Part shown: one piece after another, positions 19,974 through 29,658 of the stretch | Layout: each line of letters starts with the position of its first letter | Position numbering within the stretch: the first letter of the stretch is position 1 | NCBI GenBank assembly: GCA_037178625.1 | Contig: CM074135.1 | Coordinates: forward strand, 2,358,001 to 2,422,000 | Direction: 5' to 3' | DNA from: Skeletonema tropicum | Lineage: Eukaryota; Bacillariophyta; Thalassiosirophyceae; Thalassiosirales; Thalassiosiraceae | Length of the DNA stretch: 64,000 nucleotides | Notes under the pieces: generated by a model | The model's database searches: none | Told to the model about the DNA's origin: nothing | The model's input: the letters and a program-made list of their open reading frames with translations, nothing else | Position numbers and translations under genes: made by a program

Positions 19974-21041
19974 TTACGCATGAGTGACTCTTGATTCTTG
20001 ACCAAGAGCTCCCTCGTTTGCCGATGATTGCATCGAGATGTGTGAAGGAAGATTGTTGTCTTCAGCAAATATAGCATCGTATTGAACAGTGCTGATGCGA
20101 ATGTTGTGACACTCGCTGAAGGTGGCATCGTTTTGAACGCTGCCAAATAGACATTGAGGTTGAGGCGAATTGCACTGAGCAAAGCCAGAAAATGAGACAT
20201 CGCAATCGCATAGAGCACTGTCAAAATTGGACACATCGCATAGAGCGCTGCAAGAATTAGGGACATCGCATAGAGCCCTGCCAGAAAGGGAGAAATCGCT
20301 GGAGCTCGACCTGGAGCTTGATCTTGAGCTTGATCTTGAGCTTGATCCTGAGCTTGATCCTGAGCTTAGCATATCATATGTCACGGAAATAGAATCGTTA
20401 GCGGTGGTGTCGCCATCGCGTTGGAGCCTGGCAAGAGTAAGTGAGTTAACTGCTACTAGTAAATTGAGGTGGATTGCATTGAGCACATTTGTGCCAAGAC
20501 TTGGCAGATTGTGGTGCTGTGAGTTGTTGATTGAGCCTTCTGTAAAGGTATGTTCTTCTGGACCTTTGACGATACGATTGTTGACATACAATAGAGCTAT
20601 CGCGTTTGAGGCTTTCTCGCTAGTTGGCCAGTGGTGAAATTCGATTGAAAGATCCTTGTCTTTATCTACAATTGCTGCAGATGTAAATGCTTCCAGTTGG
20701 CTCTTGATGATATGATCTCCCTTGCTTGCTGATGATAGGCTCGAGAAGGATATCGTATCCGCCATTGCGCTTGTTGCTAACACTTCCACTGATGCTTTTG
20801 TTGATGTGCATGTCAGTAGATGATTTGAGTGCAAAGCTATCGTTGTCCATGACTGACATGAGGACTGAACGAGTAAAGAATAGCTCTTGTTTCTTGCGGA
20901 CTTGATATTGACAAGCGATTTTGAATAGATAGAGAATTGATCATCCGAATGGATCCCCACAGACGAGTGTCTGGCTTGGCCAGTTCTGTTCTTCCCCGTC
21001 TGAGTTATATACACCATTCTCCCTCGCGAAATGAAGTGCAT
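19974..21041 (-). CDS. Ser-rich hypothetical frame, low confidence
   Basis: An open frame of 355 codons with a Ser/Gly/Arg repeat (SGSSSGSSSRSSSRSSSRSS, from a 12-bp DNA repeat) and repeated ALCDVPN/ALCDVSN phrases. The phrase LPSLGTNVLNAIHLN echoes VPTLGILQANVLNALTL in the next minus-strand frame (21323-22299), so the two may be parts of one repeat-rich gene or two diverged copies. There is no domain, no clear start context and no splice evidence. It could equally be a chance frame in repetitive DNA. Confidence 0.25.
   Translation of the reverse strand: MHFISRGRMVYITQTGKNRTGQARHSSVGIHSDDQFSIYSKSLVNIKSARNKSYSLLVQSSCQSWTTIALHSNHLLTCTSTKASVEVLATSAMADTISFSSLSSASKGDHIIKSQLEAFTSAAIVDKDKDLSIEFHHWPTSEKASNAIALLYVNNRIVKGPEEHTFTEGSINNSQHHNLPSLGTNVLNAIHLNLLVAVNSLTLARLQRDGDTTANDSISVTYDMLSSGSSSGSSSRSSSRSSSRSSSSDFSLSGRALCDVPNSCSALCDVSNFDSALCDCDVSFSGFAQCNSPQPQCLFGSVQNDATFSECHNIRISTVQYDAIFAEDNNLPSHISMQSSANEGALGQESRVTHA
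20305..20368. repeat. 12-bp tandem repeat
   Basis: Five to six copies of a unit close to GAGCTTGATCTT, drifting to GAGCTTGATCCT. Confidence 0.7.
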
Positions 21042-21322
21042 TCTTTGTCTTGTAGCAAGAGTGTCGCAATTTGGAAGTCACTATGAATGAACAGGAATCG
21101 TACGTAAAAGAGCCCAGATTGCATGTGACTGGCATGGTTTGGTGATAGCCTTGTGTTGAACGAAGATAACTTTCCAATGAGAGCTGTCAAAAGTAGGCAC
21201 ATTGCTTTCAGTAATGCCAAAAATAGAGGCATCGCAACGAGTGCTTCTAAAATGCTTTATAAACCGGTCGACCGAGATGTTTTATTGATCAAGGATTGTA
21301 AAGGCAAAGTTTTCCTCGTAAA

Positions 21323-22299
21323 CTAGAGAATCACATTTGAGTTCAAAGCCACATCTCTAAAGTAGGCGATAGCGTTCTCCGATGGACAGGCATTCCCCTG
21401 GGGCATGCCATTCACAGCGTGCTCATGTGAGCTACCGTGAGGGGCAACGTTCATAGTCGCGGCTTGCCCATGAGGGTTGTTACCGCAAGTAACGATGCTC
21501 ACGGCTTGCCCAGGTGGGTTGTTATCGCGAGTAACGATGCTCACGGTTTGCTCATGTGAGTTGTTACCTTGAGGATGAGGTGTGGAAGGGGTCCCTTGGC
21601 GTTCACGGCTTGCCCCAGATGGGTTGTAACCGTGAGAATGATTCACAGCTTGCCCAGATGGGTTAGCGTGAGAAGTGTTCACAGCTTGCCCAGTTGGGTT
21701 GTAACTGTGAGAAGAATTCACAGCTTGCCTCTGTGGGTTGTAACTTTGAGAAGTGCTCACGGCTTGCCCGGATAGGTTACCGTGAGGATGTTTATTCAAA
21801 GCTTGCCCGAATGGGTTGCAATGAGAATGTCTATTCTTGTAGTCAAGAGTGAGGGCATTCAAGACATTTGCTTGTAGTATGCCAAGAGTTGGAACGATTC
21901 GGGTTTCGTATAGATTGTTTGGAGCGACAGTGGGGAGATGAATATTGTTTCCCTCGGAAGCTTGAGTCAAAAGAAGTCTGCAATCTCCCTCGGAGTCCTG
22001 ATTTACAAAAGGAGTAGCTCCCTCGTTAGCTATGGTGAGATTCGTTTCACCAGCGTACATGTCAGAATTGAACTGAGATCCTCGAGTCTCTGGAGCTGGA
22101 GGATTGTTTGTGATTTGGGCCATTCGAAGCATTGCAATTAGTAGGAAAAAGAATATCCATCCTACTTTTTTCCAACCCTTATGCTTCGGGCCCTCTCTTT
22201 TCCCGAGTCATTAGCTTCCTTGAAAATCTTGTTGTTGTTGTTGTTGTCCTCTGGGTCTGGGCTCAGGTTGACGAGCCTTGTATTTGTTGAAAGTCCCAT
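21323..22299 (-). CDS. Hypothetical single-span membrane protein with 13-residue repeats
   Basis: An ATG at 22299 opens an Asn-rich N-terminus (MGLSTNTRLVNLSPDPEDNN). After a probable one-base break near 22200 the frame continues through GPKHKGWKKVGWIFFFLLIA, a basic segment followed by a hydrophobic helix that looks like a signal anchor. The outside part has about nine copies of a 13-residue unit such as NHSHGYNPSGQAV. No family was recognised. The N-terminal arrangement is that of a type II membrane or surface protein. Expression and the true extent are unknown. Confidence 0.4.
21440..21835. repeat. 39-bp minisatellite
   Basis: About nine imperfect copies of a 36-48-bp unit beginning GCTTGCCCAGATGGGTTGTA on the plus strand. 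The repeats keep multiples of three and code the GQAV-containing 13-residue units of the minus-strand frame, which argues for some coding constraint. Confidence 0.78.
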
Positions 22300-22727
22300 T
22301 GGCAGAACACTTATTTGCATTTGATTGAACGAACAGTTGCCTTGAACATTGCTCCTGCTAATGGAGCAGGGTGAGTAGTACCTGACGTAATTTTAATGGC
22401 TTGATTTGCAACAAAGATGTGAATCCATAGGAAGGTCCGATAATTGACTCAAAGACGAGACGGGTTCGAATCACGATTCGAATGAAGAAGCCATGTGAAT
22501 TCTCACGTTCCAAGTGAACGTTCCAATTAGATCAAAACGTCTAGGATGCAAAGTGATAAAGTATTCGTATACTCAATGGAGAGCTAAAAGTCTGATAAAC
22601 TGTGACAATGCCTCTAGAGCCACATGAATGGCTATTGAAAGAAAAAATTGATTCTTAGACAAGCAAATTGTGAGCCTATTTTAGACTAATGAATGATGAA
22701 GACGAAAGTGGAAAAGTCCGTCATACT
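22300..22727. other. Intergenic, nothing recognised
   Basis: The interval between the hypothetical repeat protein and the TMEM184 stop. No gene or repeat was identified apart from the left edge of the duplicated segment (from about 22719). Confidence 0.4.
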
Positions 22728-24839
22728 CTACACAACTTCTTTCAGAGTGCCTGGATGTGGATGCGGCGATGAATGCTTTTCAATAAACGTTTCTATCCGA
22801 GTCCAACTCCCACGAACACCATCACCTCCATCGGACCCAACCGAGCTTCCAGTGTCCAATCTTCGTCTAACGTCGCCCAGGGGTACATCTGCCAACCGTT
22901 CGATGTATTCATCATACCGTATGTCTGCCGACCAGTCTGCATCGTCACCCCCAAGCTCTGTACAGTCGATTGTGGTGTTCAATTGGTCTTCATCACCAAA
23001 AGAAGATGACGATTGACGACGAGTAGAAAATTCTAGGCCACTACTACCCGTCTGTTGTTCATCATTATTATTGTCATCATCATCCTCCTCTTCCCCACTC
23101 TTGGTAGAACTAGGTGACATCATCGCACCCTGCTGCTGCAGCCTCATTCTCTTCTTCCGTCGTTTTCTCCTCCTCTTGCTAGCCATCACCACCTTGATAT
23201 CATTAATAAAATCACCCAAGGCAACACTATCCCCAAATCCAGTATTCGCACCATTCTCATTCATCATTTTCTGCCGTGCCTCCTCTCGTTCTCTATATCC
23301 AGGAGCCCACTCATCCGGACTAAAGATAAAACAATGTGCCACTGCGGAAAATAACATTTCCAAACAAATCAAAAAGTTTTGTGCCTGTAATATAAATTCC
23401 GTCGCCTTTTCTTGAGTGGGGAATTTATCCGCATAGCCTAGATTGACAATGAGTGATATGACCATGCGTTGCCAAAATGTCATGAATACCACACCCTTTA
23501 TAGCTAAAAATTTCGGCCAGGGATTGACCCATTCCAAATCTTCACGTGTGGCATGATAAAATCTCACTAATCCACGAAATGCAAAAAAGATACTCCCATT
23601 GGTAACAATGGTAATGTAAATTTGTGGTTTGGTCCAATCTAAAAAGGAATCTGGTACGAATAGTTGATTGGAAACGAGCCATCCAATGGCAGTGAGTGGT
23701 CGTAATAGGACGAATTGCATGGCGTAGGTTTGACATTGGTCGAGGATTGCTTCGGCCTTGAGACGGGCTGGTGTGGGTATGTGATTTATGTCTTCGGTGG
23801 TGGGTGATGATGTGGGATTTGGTAGTGATAATGATGATGATATTGTTGTCATTGCTAGATTGTTGTTGTTGTTGTTGTTGTTGCTATCACGATTGATATT
23901 GTAATCATTTCCTCTTGGTGTCATTGTTGATTGACCTCGTTCAATGTTGTTGCTGTTGATACTACTATTTGTAGCCATTGTCGCCGCCGCCGACGCTGCA
24001 GCAGCAGCAGCCGATGATTGCTGCTGCTGTTGCTGCTCTTCATTCACCACAAACGACAAATCATACCCCCCACCCATCAACCTCCTACTCCTCCGTCCCT
24101 TCCAATTCCAACAACAACACCCCCCACCACAACAACAACAACACCGATCCGGTTCCGGCAATCGATCCGCCCTCCCCGCCAATAATTCCACAACCTTCCA
24201 TCGATCCCCCCGTCCCAATACGGATATTAAAAATGATAAAAATGTGTAGACGGTGTAACTCTCGTAAAATTCTCGTATGACTGCCAGGTATGGTTCGGCA
24301 CGTGTCGATACGAGTGATACCCATGACGACACAGAGTAGATCGGTGTCATCCATAACACTGCCATGATCTTTCGTTGGACTACCGGACTGTGCATATGTC
24401 GCAAGTGCTGACTTAAATGATACCCACTGACCAATATGACAAGTATGGTGAACATCCCCGCGAATTGAGTGAGCATGGCGGTAGTTTGCGAATCTTGAAT
24501 GTCGTGCACAGTCGCCATATCTTGGGAGATGGTCGTGGTGGTCTTGTTGAGTGTGCTGGTAATGTTGGAGATGTATTCATCAGTCGCATTGAGGGATTGG
24601 GTGACTAATTTGGTCAATGTCGATATCTGGTGTTGATACGACGATTGTTGGGATTGGATGGTCCGTAGTTCGTCGTTGATGGTGGAGATGTCGGATTGGT
24701 AGGAGGTGCGGAGGGAGTGGATGGAGGAGGAGAAGACGAGGACTATTGCGATGGAGGAGCCGATGAGTAGGAGGAATAGGATTAGGGTGGGCAGATGCCG
24801 GCTGGCGAAGTCGGGTGGTAATCCTAGCGACACGCTCAT
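22728..24839 (-). CDS. TMEM184/organic solute transporter alpha-like membrane protein
   Basis: The start at 24839 (MSVSLGLPPDF, AACAATGAG context) is preferred over an ATG 21 nt upstream. The product is 703 residues, uninterrupted. The layout is an N-terminal hydrophobic helix (LPTLILFLLLIGSSIAIVL), a Ser/Thr/Gln-rich coiled segment, then the Solute_trans_a domain starting MLTQFAGMFTILVILVSGYH, with HMHSPVVQRKIMAVLWMTPI typical of TMEM184. A Cys run, Gln/Ala and Asn repeats lie in the cytosolic loop (about residues 230-330), and a long acidic and basic C-terminal tail follows. Members are multi-pass proteins linked to membrane trafficking or solute transport; the substrate is unknown. Its last 600 bp is duplicated at 16553-17158. 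Confidence 0.82.
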   Translation of the reverse strand: MSVSLGLPPDFASRHLPTLILFLLLIGSSIAIVLVFSSSIHSLRTSYQSDISTINDELRTIQSQQSSYQHQISTLTKLVTQSLNATDEYISNITSTLNKTTTTISQDMATVHDIQDSQTTAMLTQFAGMFTILVILVSGYHLSQHLRHMHSPVVQRKIMAVLWMTPIYSVSSWVSLVSTRAEPYLAVIREFYESYTVYTFLSFLISVLGRGDRWKVVELLAGRADRLPEPDRCCCCCGGGCCCWNWKGRRSRRLMGGGYDLSFVVNEEQQQQQQSSAAAAAASAAATMATNSSINSNNIERGQSTMTPRGNDYNINRDSNNNNNNNNLAMTTISSSLSLPNPTSSPTTEDINHIPTPARLKAEAILDQCQTYAMQFVLLRPLTAIGWLVSNQLFVPDSFLDWTKPQIYITIVTNGSIFFAFRGLVRFYHATREDLEWVNPWPKFLAIKGVVFMTFWQRMVISLIVNLGYADKFPTQEKATEFILQAQNFLICLEMLFSAVAHCFIFSPDEWAPGYREREEARQKMMNENGANTGFGDSVALGDFINDIKVVMASKRRRKRRKKRMRLQQQGAMMSPSSTKSGEEEDDDDNNNDEQQTGSSGLEFSTRRQSSSSFGDEDQLNTTIDCTELGGDDADWSADIRYDEYIERLADVPLGDVRRRLDTGSSVGSDGGDGVRGSWTRIETFIEKHSSPHPHPGTLKEVV

Positions 24840-26091
24840 TGTTATTACAGCGCAACACAAGAAGTGTGTTCTGGAGTGTTGTCGAAAGGCTGATTTGATT
24901 TCTCTCTTTTATTCTTCACTGTAGATGAAACGAAAACGGAAACGGAACCCCGATCCTGCAAACCCAATACTCCTTTTTTGCTGCTCTAGGTGTTTGTTGA
25001 TATGTAGACACTGCTTCTTCGTGATCGATTCGTTCATGAGGTAAATTAAGAAGTAGTTGTGCTCTCACGTCATGCTCATCATCATCTTGTGATCGTTGAT
25101 CGTTGCTTTTTGGTCATTTTCCTTCGAAAATGAATACTTATCGCCTCAATCAGAAATACTGATTCCTACATGATATTGATACGCGGTCAGACAAAAATGA
25201 GGAAAGTTTCCCCCTCCCAAAGATACTGCACATATACTCTTTTCAGTAACTGTAGCGCAGAGGATGTATTATTGAAGGTGAATGAGGTCTATACAAGATG
25301 ATAGGTATGAAGTTGATGTGTGCCGCAGGTGGTCAGTGAAGTTGTTCCAAAAAGTTCGAAATAGTAAATGGAGGGACAAGCCATCCTTGGAATCAACTTG
25401 GTTAGGTCAATACCCTTTTCTTCAAGGAATCTCACAATAATGTACGATGATAAGGGAGAGGCTCGACCCACAGACCTGTGCTCTCTATCTCACCTCTACT
25501 TACCTCTCCTTCCTTTAGGCTCCCGCGCTAGCTCTGGCAACTGGCAGTCAGTTGAGACACACTACGTTGCAAACGATGATGAGATGCACGTGATTTGTTC
25601 ATTGTGTTCATATATTGAGTCATTCTCTGTGCAATGAACTCGCTCCGAATACACATGAACGATCTAGCTGATCTTTTTGTGTTGTTATCAACGTGGCTTG
25701 CTGTCTGATCCCGAAAGTAGAGTACACTGAAAAAGCAAGGTCGGCGACGATTTGTGAAATCTCATAGACACCGTTACCGTCTCACTTGGCAGCCGATGAT
25801 GAGATACACCTGAATGTTGATTGAGTCAATGCGATCTCTGGTTGATTTTTTGTTTTGCTGTATATATCAACGTGGCCTGCTCTCTAATCTCTAGAAGTAG
25901 AAGTACATAAAAGTACCAAAATCAGAGTATCCCGTGGCTGACATTCTCCGGTTATCTAAGTAAATTAGTTGACATTTCTACAAAGAGGTCGAAGGTTCAA
26001 AGCTGTGTAGCATTTATTTTAACGCACGTTTGGTGGGCCCTCTCAGGCGAGATTATCTACATCACATCTACCTACTCCACTGTATGGAGGA
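24840..26091. other. Intergenic with an imperfect local duplication
   Basis: No convincing gene was found. Two segments, about 25563-25725 and 25795-25905, share GATGATGAGATRCACSTGAA-like sequence and the phrase ATCAACGTGGCYTGCTSTCT in the same order, indicating an old tandem duplication. The rest is unremarkable. Confidence 0.4.
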
Positions 26092-27072
26092 TTAAAACTC
26101 GGTCCATTTTCCGTCGGGGATCGGGGGGTTTGTGACAGGAAAATCTAAATCCGGCGCCAAATTTCCAATGGAACGGCGCAAGGAGATTCTCTGAGCCTCT
26201 AGTTCTTCCTTTACAACATAATATTCAGTGGGGAAGAATTTGTTCTTGATCCTCCTTTTGGTTTCTTCGATTTTATCGTTTTTGAATCGATCTGATACAC
26301 TGCGGCCTTCTGTGCTGTATCTGTAAGTCTCTGAGTTGCACCAGTATGATATCTCCAGGTCCCACTTCCACTGAACACATACAAGCTTCGTACATCCAAC
26401 AGGTCGGTCTATGTCTACACAAGGAACCACCTCTGTCTTGGTGCATTCTTTCCTCTTTGTCTCTAAATCATGACCATCCGCAAAAATTTTGTCCAGATCA
26501 CGTTCTAGCTTCTCCATGAATTCGAGTGATTGCTCTATCCCAGCAACCGCTTGCCTCTTTGCATTGTCGACCTTATCGCCATCCTCAAGCGAAAGATATT
26601 TACCCGTAAACATGGCAAGTTTGATTACCGCCAAATCAACATTCAATAAGGCGGCTTGGTAACCAGTCGATGCACCATCTGCTTCTAAAGCCTGGGCCTC
26701 CGTTGCATAATTTTCGAACGCAGATGGTTCAGGATCATTGTTACTAGATATCAAATTCACCAAGGACTTAACTCCATATTGCAGCCTTCCAACGTCATTC
26801 TCTCTGTCAAGGCATTCAGCAATCTTTTCCACGTCTTCGGCACAAAGGATATCGGCAGCGCATCCCAAATTCCCTACCACACTGGCTACACTAAAAAACA
26901 CTTCTAGTGCAGCTACTTGCGGAGAGAATTGGCTGAGAACGCCAAGAGCTATACCTATGCCTTCCTCGACGTTACTAGTGTTACATTTAGAGTCAGAGTC
27001 AGCAGAAACAAAAACGGCTACCAAGAAAGTAGATGTAGCAAGTGCGGCGATAAATTTCGTTGATAGCTTCAT
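26092..27072 (-). CDS. Secreted protein of unknown function
   Basis: An uninterrupted 326-residue frame with a clear signal peptide (MKLSTKFIAALATSTFLVAV, cleavage likely after VSA). The mature part begins with Asp/Ser and a Cys, followed by an alpha-helical hydrophobic region (GIGIALGVLSQFSPQVAALE). Several Cys (CAADILC, CTKTEVVPC, GCTKLVC) could form disulfides. The C-terminal part contains TEYYVVKEELEAQRISLRRS and a Pro-rich end. I do not recognise a family. It lies about 250 bp left of the inverted-repeat mobile element and reads away from it; its codon use does not look foreign by eye. Confidence 0.62.
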   Translation of the reverse strand: MKLSTKFIAALATSTFLVAVFVSADSDSKCNTSNVEEGIGIALGVLSQFSPQVAALEVFFSVASVVGNLGCAADILCAEDVEKIAECLDRENDVGRLQYGVKSLVNLISSNNDPEPSAFENYATEAQALEADGASTGYQAALLNVDLAVIKLAMFTGKYLSLEDGDKVDNAKRQAVAGIEQSLEFMEKLERDLDKIFADGHDLETKRKECTKTEVVPCVDIDRPVGCTKLVCVQWKWDLEISYWCNSETYRYSTEGRSVSDRFKNDKIEETKRRIKNKFFPTEYYVVKEELEAQRISLRRSIGNLAPDLDFPVTNPPIPDGKWTEF

Positions 27073-27345
27073 TGTTTGAGATTATTATCGGAAAGTGTAA
27101 GTGATTGTATTTGTATTTGTATTTGTATTTTATGAGACGATGTTATGATTGCAAGGACAGTATTTTGATGCACGGCTCGAAGCTGGTCGCTGGTGTGTCT
27201 TGAGTCGTGTGTCTTCGTTGCTTGGTCTTGGGCTTGCCGTGGATCTTGGTTGGGTCTTGCCTCGGGTGTTGCCTTGGGTCTTCTCTCTCCCGCCCAGACT
27301 AGCCAAGACCCAAGACCCTATGAACCGTGAGAATCCCTACGTAAA

Positions 27346-27587
27346 GCCTGTCCCCCGTTTTTTTTTGGTTCCGACGATCTCAACTTTTTGCTCTCCACCA
27401 CCGTAGCCACAAAAGATCCGCCCTCCCGTAGTATCATACTACCAACCATACCATAGGGCACACACAACGCATAATAACTTGATAACATACTGTCCCCTAC
27501 AGAATTTTCCGTAGAATTCAACGGTGGCCGCCGATTTGTTACGTTTGCAGCGGTTTTATTTACGTATCGTCATAAAGCTGACGGTGC
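27346..27587 (+). repeat. Left long terminal inverted repeat of FEN1-SWIM element
   Basis: Starts GCCTGTCCCCCGTTTTTTTT and ends CATAAAGCTGACGGTGC. It matches the reverse complement of 30765-31005 with about ten differences. The nuclease ATG follows 25 bp later. Confidence 0.88.
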
Positions 27588-27612
27588 GTGATAATTAATT
27601 TATTCCACGCCG

Positions 27613-29592
27613 ATGACAGTCCGTCACCTCTGGGTGCATGCTTTGGGTGGCTTTAGCAGCAAACCACACCAAGCATTATCTATTTTGAAAGGGAAAAGAG
27701 TTGCCTTCGATGCTGCAATCATATTGAACAAGGTAAACGGCAAGGAGCTGACGAAACTGACTTCAACAAACGAACCAACTTATGCATCTCCGGATATATT
27801 AGACTACGTGCAAGAGTTTCACGACCTGGTGATTGATGCAGGAGTAATACCCTGCTACGTATTTGACGGGAAAGCGCCGCCAATAAAGAATAGAGAGAAG
27901 TTGCGTAGGCAAGGTGATCGCAACAAAGGTGGGGAAGAGTATGATAAGTTTTTGTGTGATGTGTTGCAACTGCAAGATGATGCTGCACCCCTTAACTTTG
28001 AAGAAGAAGAGGTGGAACAAGCAATTGCAAGTAGAATGAAAAAGGCGCATCCTACCGCAGCCGATCATGCAGCAGTTATTTCTTGGATGGCAAGTAAAGG
28101 CATCTGGATGGTTGGCTCTTTATTTGAGGCAGACCAACAGATGAGGAAGCTGGAGATGGACGGTGTTGTTGACGCAATTGCGACAGAGGATGGCGACCTG
28201 ATTATCCTGAACAGCGAGATGGTTCTATCTAAATGGAAAACAGAATCAGGAAAGTTATTTTCACGCATCTACGAAAAGAAAGAATTCATTGAGCGAGAAA
28301 CATCGTCTAAATTGGCACAACATCCCAACAATATTGTTGACATCGCTCTGCTCCTAGGTAATGATTACCATCCAAACATCCGCTTAGTTGGAAAGAAGAC
28401 TGTTCTGAAAGATGGTGGATTGATTGATAAACTAGCCGCAGCAAGTGACCGCGAGGAGTGGGTGAAGACATTGGGGGCTACAAATAAGAATGCACCCGAC
28501 AATTATGCGGCAGATTACGAAGCAGCACGCCGTTACCTCTTGCATGCACCGGTATTTCAGAAATGTCAGAGTACCGGGAATGTGTCGGTTGTACCATTGA
28601 CTCCATTGCCAGAAGGTGTTGACGATTTAGAATCATATCTTCAAATCGCCTTCGACAGAGATGCTGCCATCACCCCGCATCAATACGATGACGTTTACCA
28701 TGTACGCAATGTCGTACCATTGACTGGGAAGCCAGTTGATGAGGAGCGTGGCCCCTGTTATTCTGCTGCTGATAATGCAACTGTTGCAACAAGTGAGCCG
28801 CTTCCAACATTTGCCCGCCTTGACTTTGAAAAGGTTCCACTTGAAGCACAACCGCGATTGTGTCTAATACTTTGGCTGCAGTCAAGAGGGATTAAAACAC
28901 TTCAGAAGGAGTCGAGATCAATTATCGAGCGGAATGTACGGTGGGCATTAGCTAACAACAAACCTGTGCTTCCTCCTAGTATCAAGTTTCTAATGGGAAA
29001 GTACAACGGATTTGAGGCGTTAGAGGCACGAATTGCTAACAATAAGTTTGACTCTTGGGACAAAGACTACTACACAATTGCAAAACTCGTTAGAGATGTA
29101 AGTGACAGCTACATGGAAGAGAAGTTGGATGGAGCCCTTCCAGGAATGAGATCACGAGCAATACTACTCTTGAAAGGAGGAAACATCAATCCACGCTCTA
29201 TCCAATGTTGCAATGTGACATCCAAAATAGACAATTCATCTTGCCTGCTATTGCGCTGCGAAGCTCTGAGTTCTGTCCGACCTGTCATCCATACCATCCA
29301 TGCCGTCTTTGAAGATAAGAAGGACGGGGACTTTCTATCATCCCCACTGTCAACATGCAGTTGCGAAGATGGATCACTCTTTTGCTCGCATATGATTGCT
29401 TTCCTCTTGGTGCTAGCATTAGTGCAGCGTAGTGCTTCACAGAAGGAATTTGAGACAGGATATCCTGTGTCTCCAAAGCTTGTACAAGCTGAACCAGTAT
29501 TGATTGAGAACTTGCATGCATTAGATATTTTTAATAGGCAGCAAGCTCAAACTAAGAGGCAAGCAGGTAATAAACGAAAGCGAAATGATTAA
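27613..29592 (+). CDS. FEN1/XPG-like nuclease with C-terminal SWIM zinc finger
   Basis: A 659-residue uninterrupted protein. The N-terminal XPG region holds acidic residues Asp33 (KRVAFDAA) and Asp85 (CYVFDGKAPPIKNREKLRR). The internal region holds Glu172 and Asp174 (SLFEADQQM), Asp193 and Asp195 (ATEDGDLIIL) and Asp251 (LLLGNDYHPNI). This is the full seven-carboxylate set of a two-metal flap endonuclease, with Asp in place of one usual Glu. A helix-hairpin-helix remnant may follow (LVGKKTVL). The last third is unlike FEN1 and carries CSCEDGSLFCSH (Cys582, Cys584, Cys591, His593), a SWIM finger of the CxCx6CxH form. The C-terminus is basic (KRQAGNKRKRND), possibly nuclear. Role in the element: DNA cleavage or strand processing, inferred. 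Confidence 0.82.
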   Translation: MTVRHLWVHALGGFSSKPHQALSILKGKRVAFDAAIILNKVNGKELTKLTSTNEPTYASPDILDYVQEFHDLVIDAGVIPCYVFDGKAPPIKNREKLRRQGDRNKGGEEYDKFLCDVLQLQDDAAPLNFEEEEVEQAIASRMKKAHPTAADHAAVISWMASKGIWMVGSLFEADQQMRKLEMDGVVDAIATEDGDLIILNSEMVLSKWKTESGKLFSRIYEKKEFIERETSSKLAQHPNNIVDIALLLGNDYHPNIRLVGKKTVLKDGGLIDKLAAASDREEWVKTLGATNKNAPDNYAADYEAARRYLLHAPVFQKCQSTGNVSVVPLTPLPEGVDDLESYLQIAFDRDAAITPHQYDDVYHVRNVVPLTGKPVDEERGPCYSAADNATVATSEPLPTFARLDFEKVPLEAQPRLCLILWLQSRGIKTLQKESRSIIERNVRWALANNKPVLPPSIKFLMGKYNGFEALEARIANNKFDSWDKDYYTIAKLVRDVSDSYMEEKLDGALPGMRSRAILLLKGGNINPRSIQCCNVTSKIDNSSCLLLRCEALSSVRPVIHTIHAVFEDKKDGDFLSSPLSTCSCEDGSLFCSHMIAFLLVLALVQRSASQKEFETGYPVSPKLVQAEPVLIENLHALDIFNRQQAQTKRQAGNKRKRND

Positions 29593-29658
29593 TATAACAT
29601 TTATGATTTACGACTCTTCTTGTTTTTGGGCCAGTACTCCTCCGCAACGATCGAGTTA

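Noticed and set aside
20227..20637. Plus-strand frame with LELDLELD repeat
   Set aside because: Produced by the 12-bp repeat; no start context, domain or splice signal.
21440..21835. CRISPR-like regular repeats
   Set aside because: Units are contiguous and imperfect with no unique spacers, and they code a protein repeat; the genome is eukaryotic.
23944..24280. Plus-strand frames with Cys, Pro and Asn runs
   Set aside because: Antisense of the low-complexity loop of the intact TMEM184 gene.
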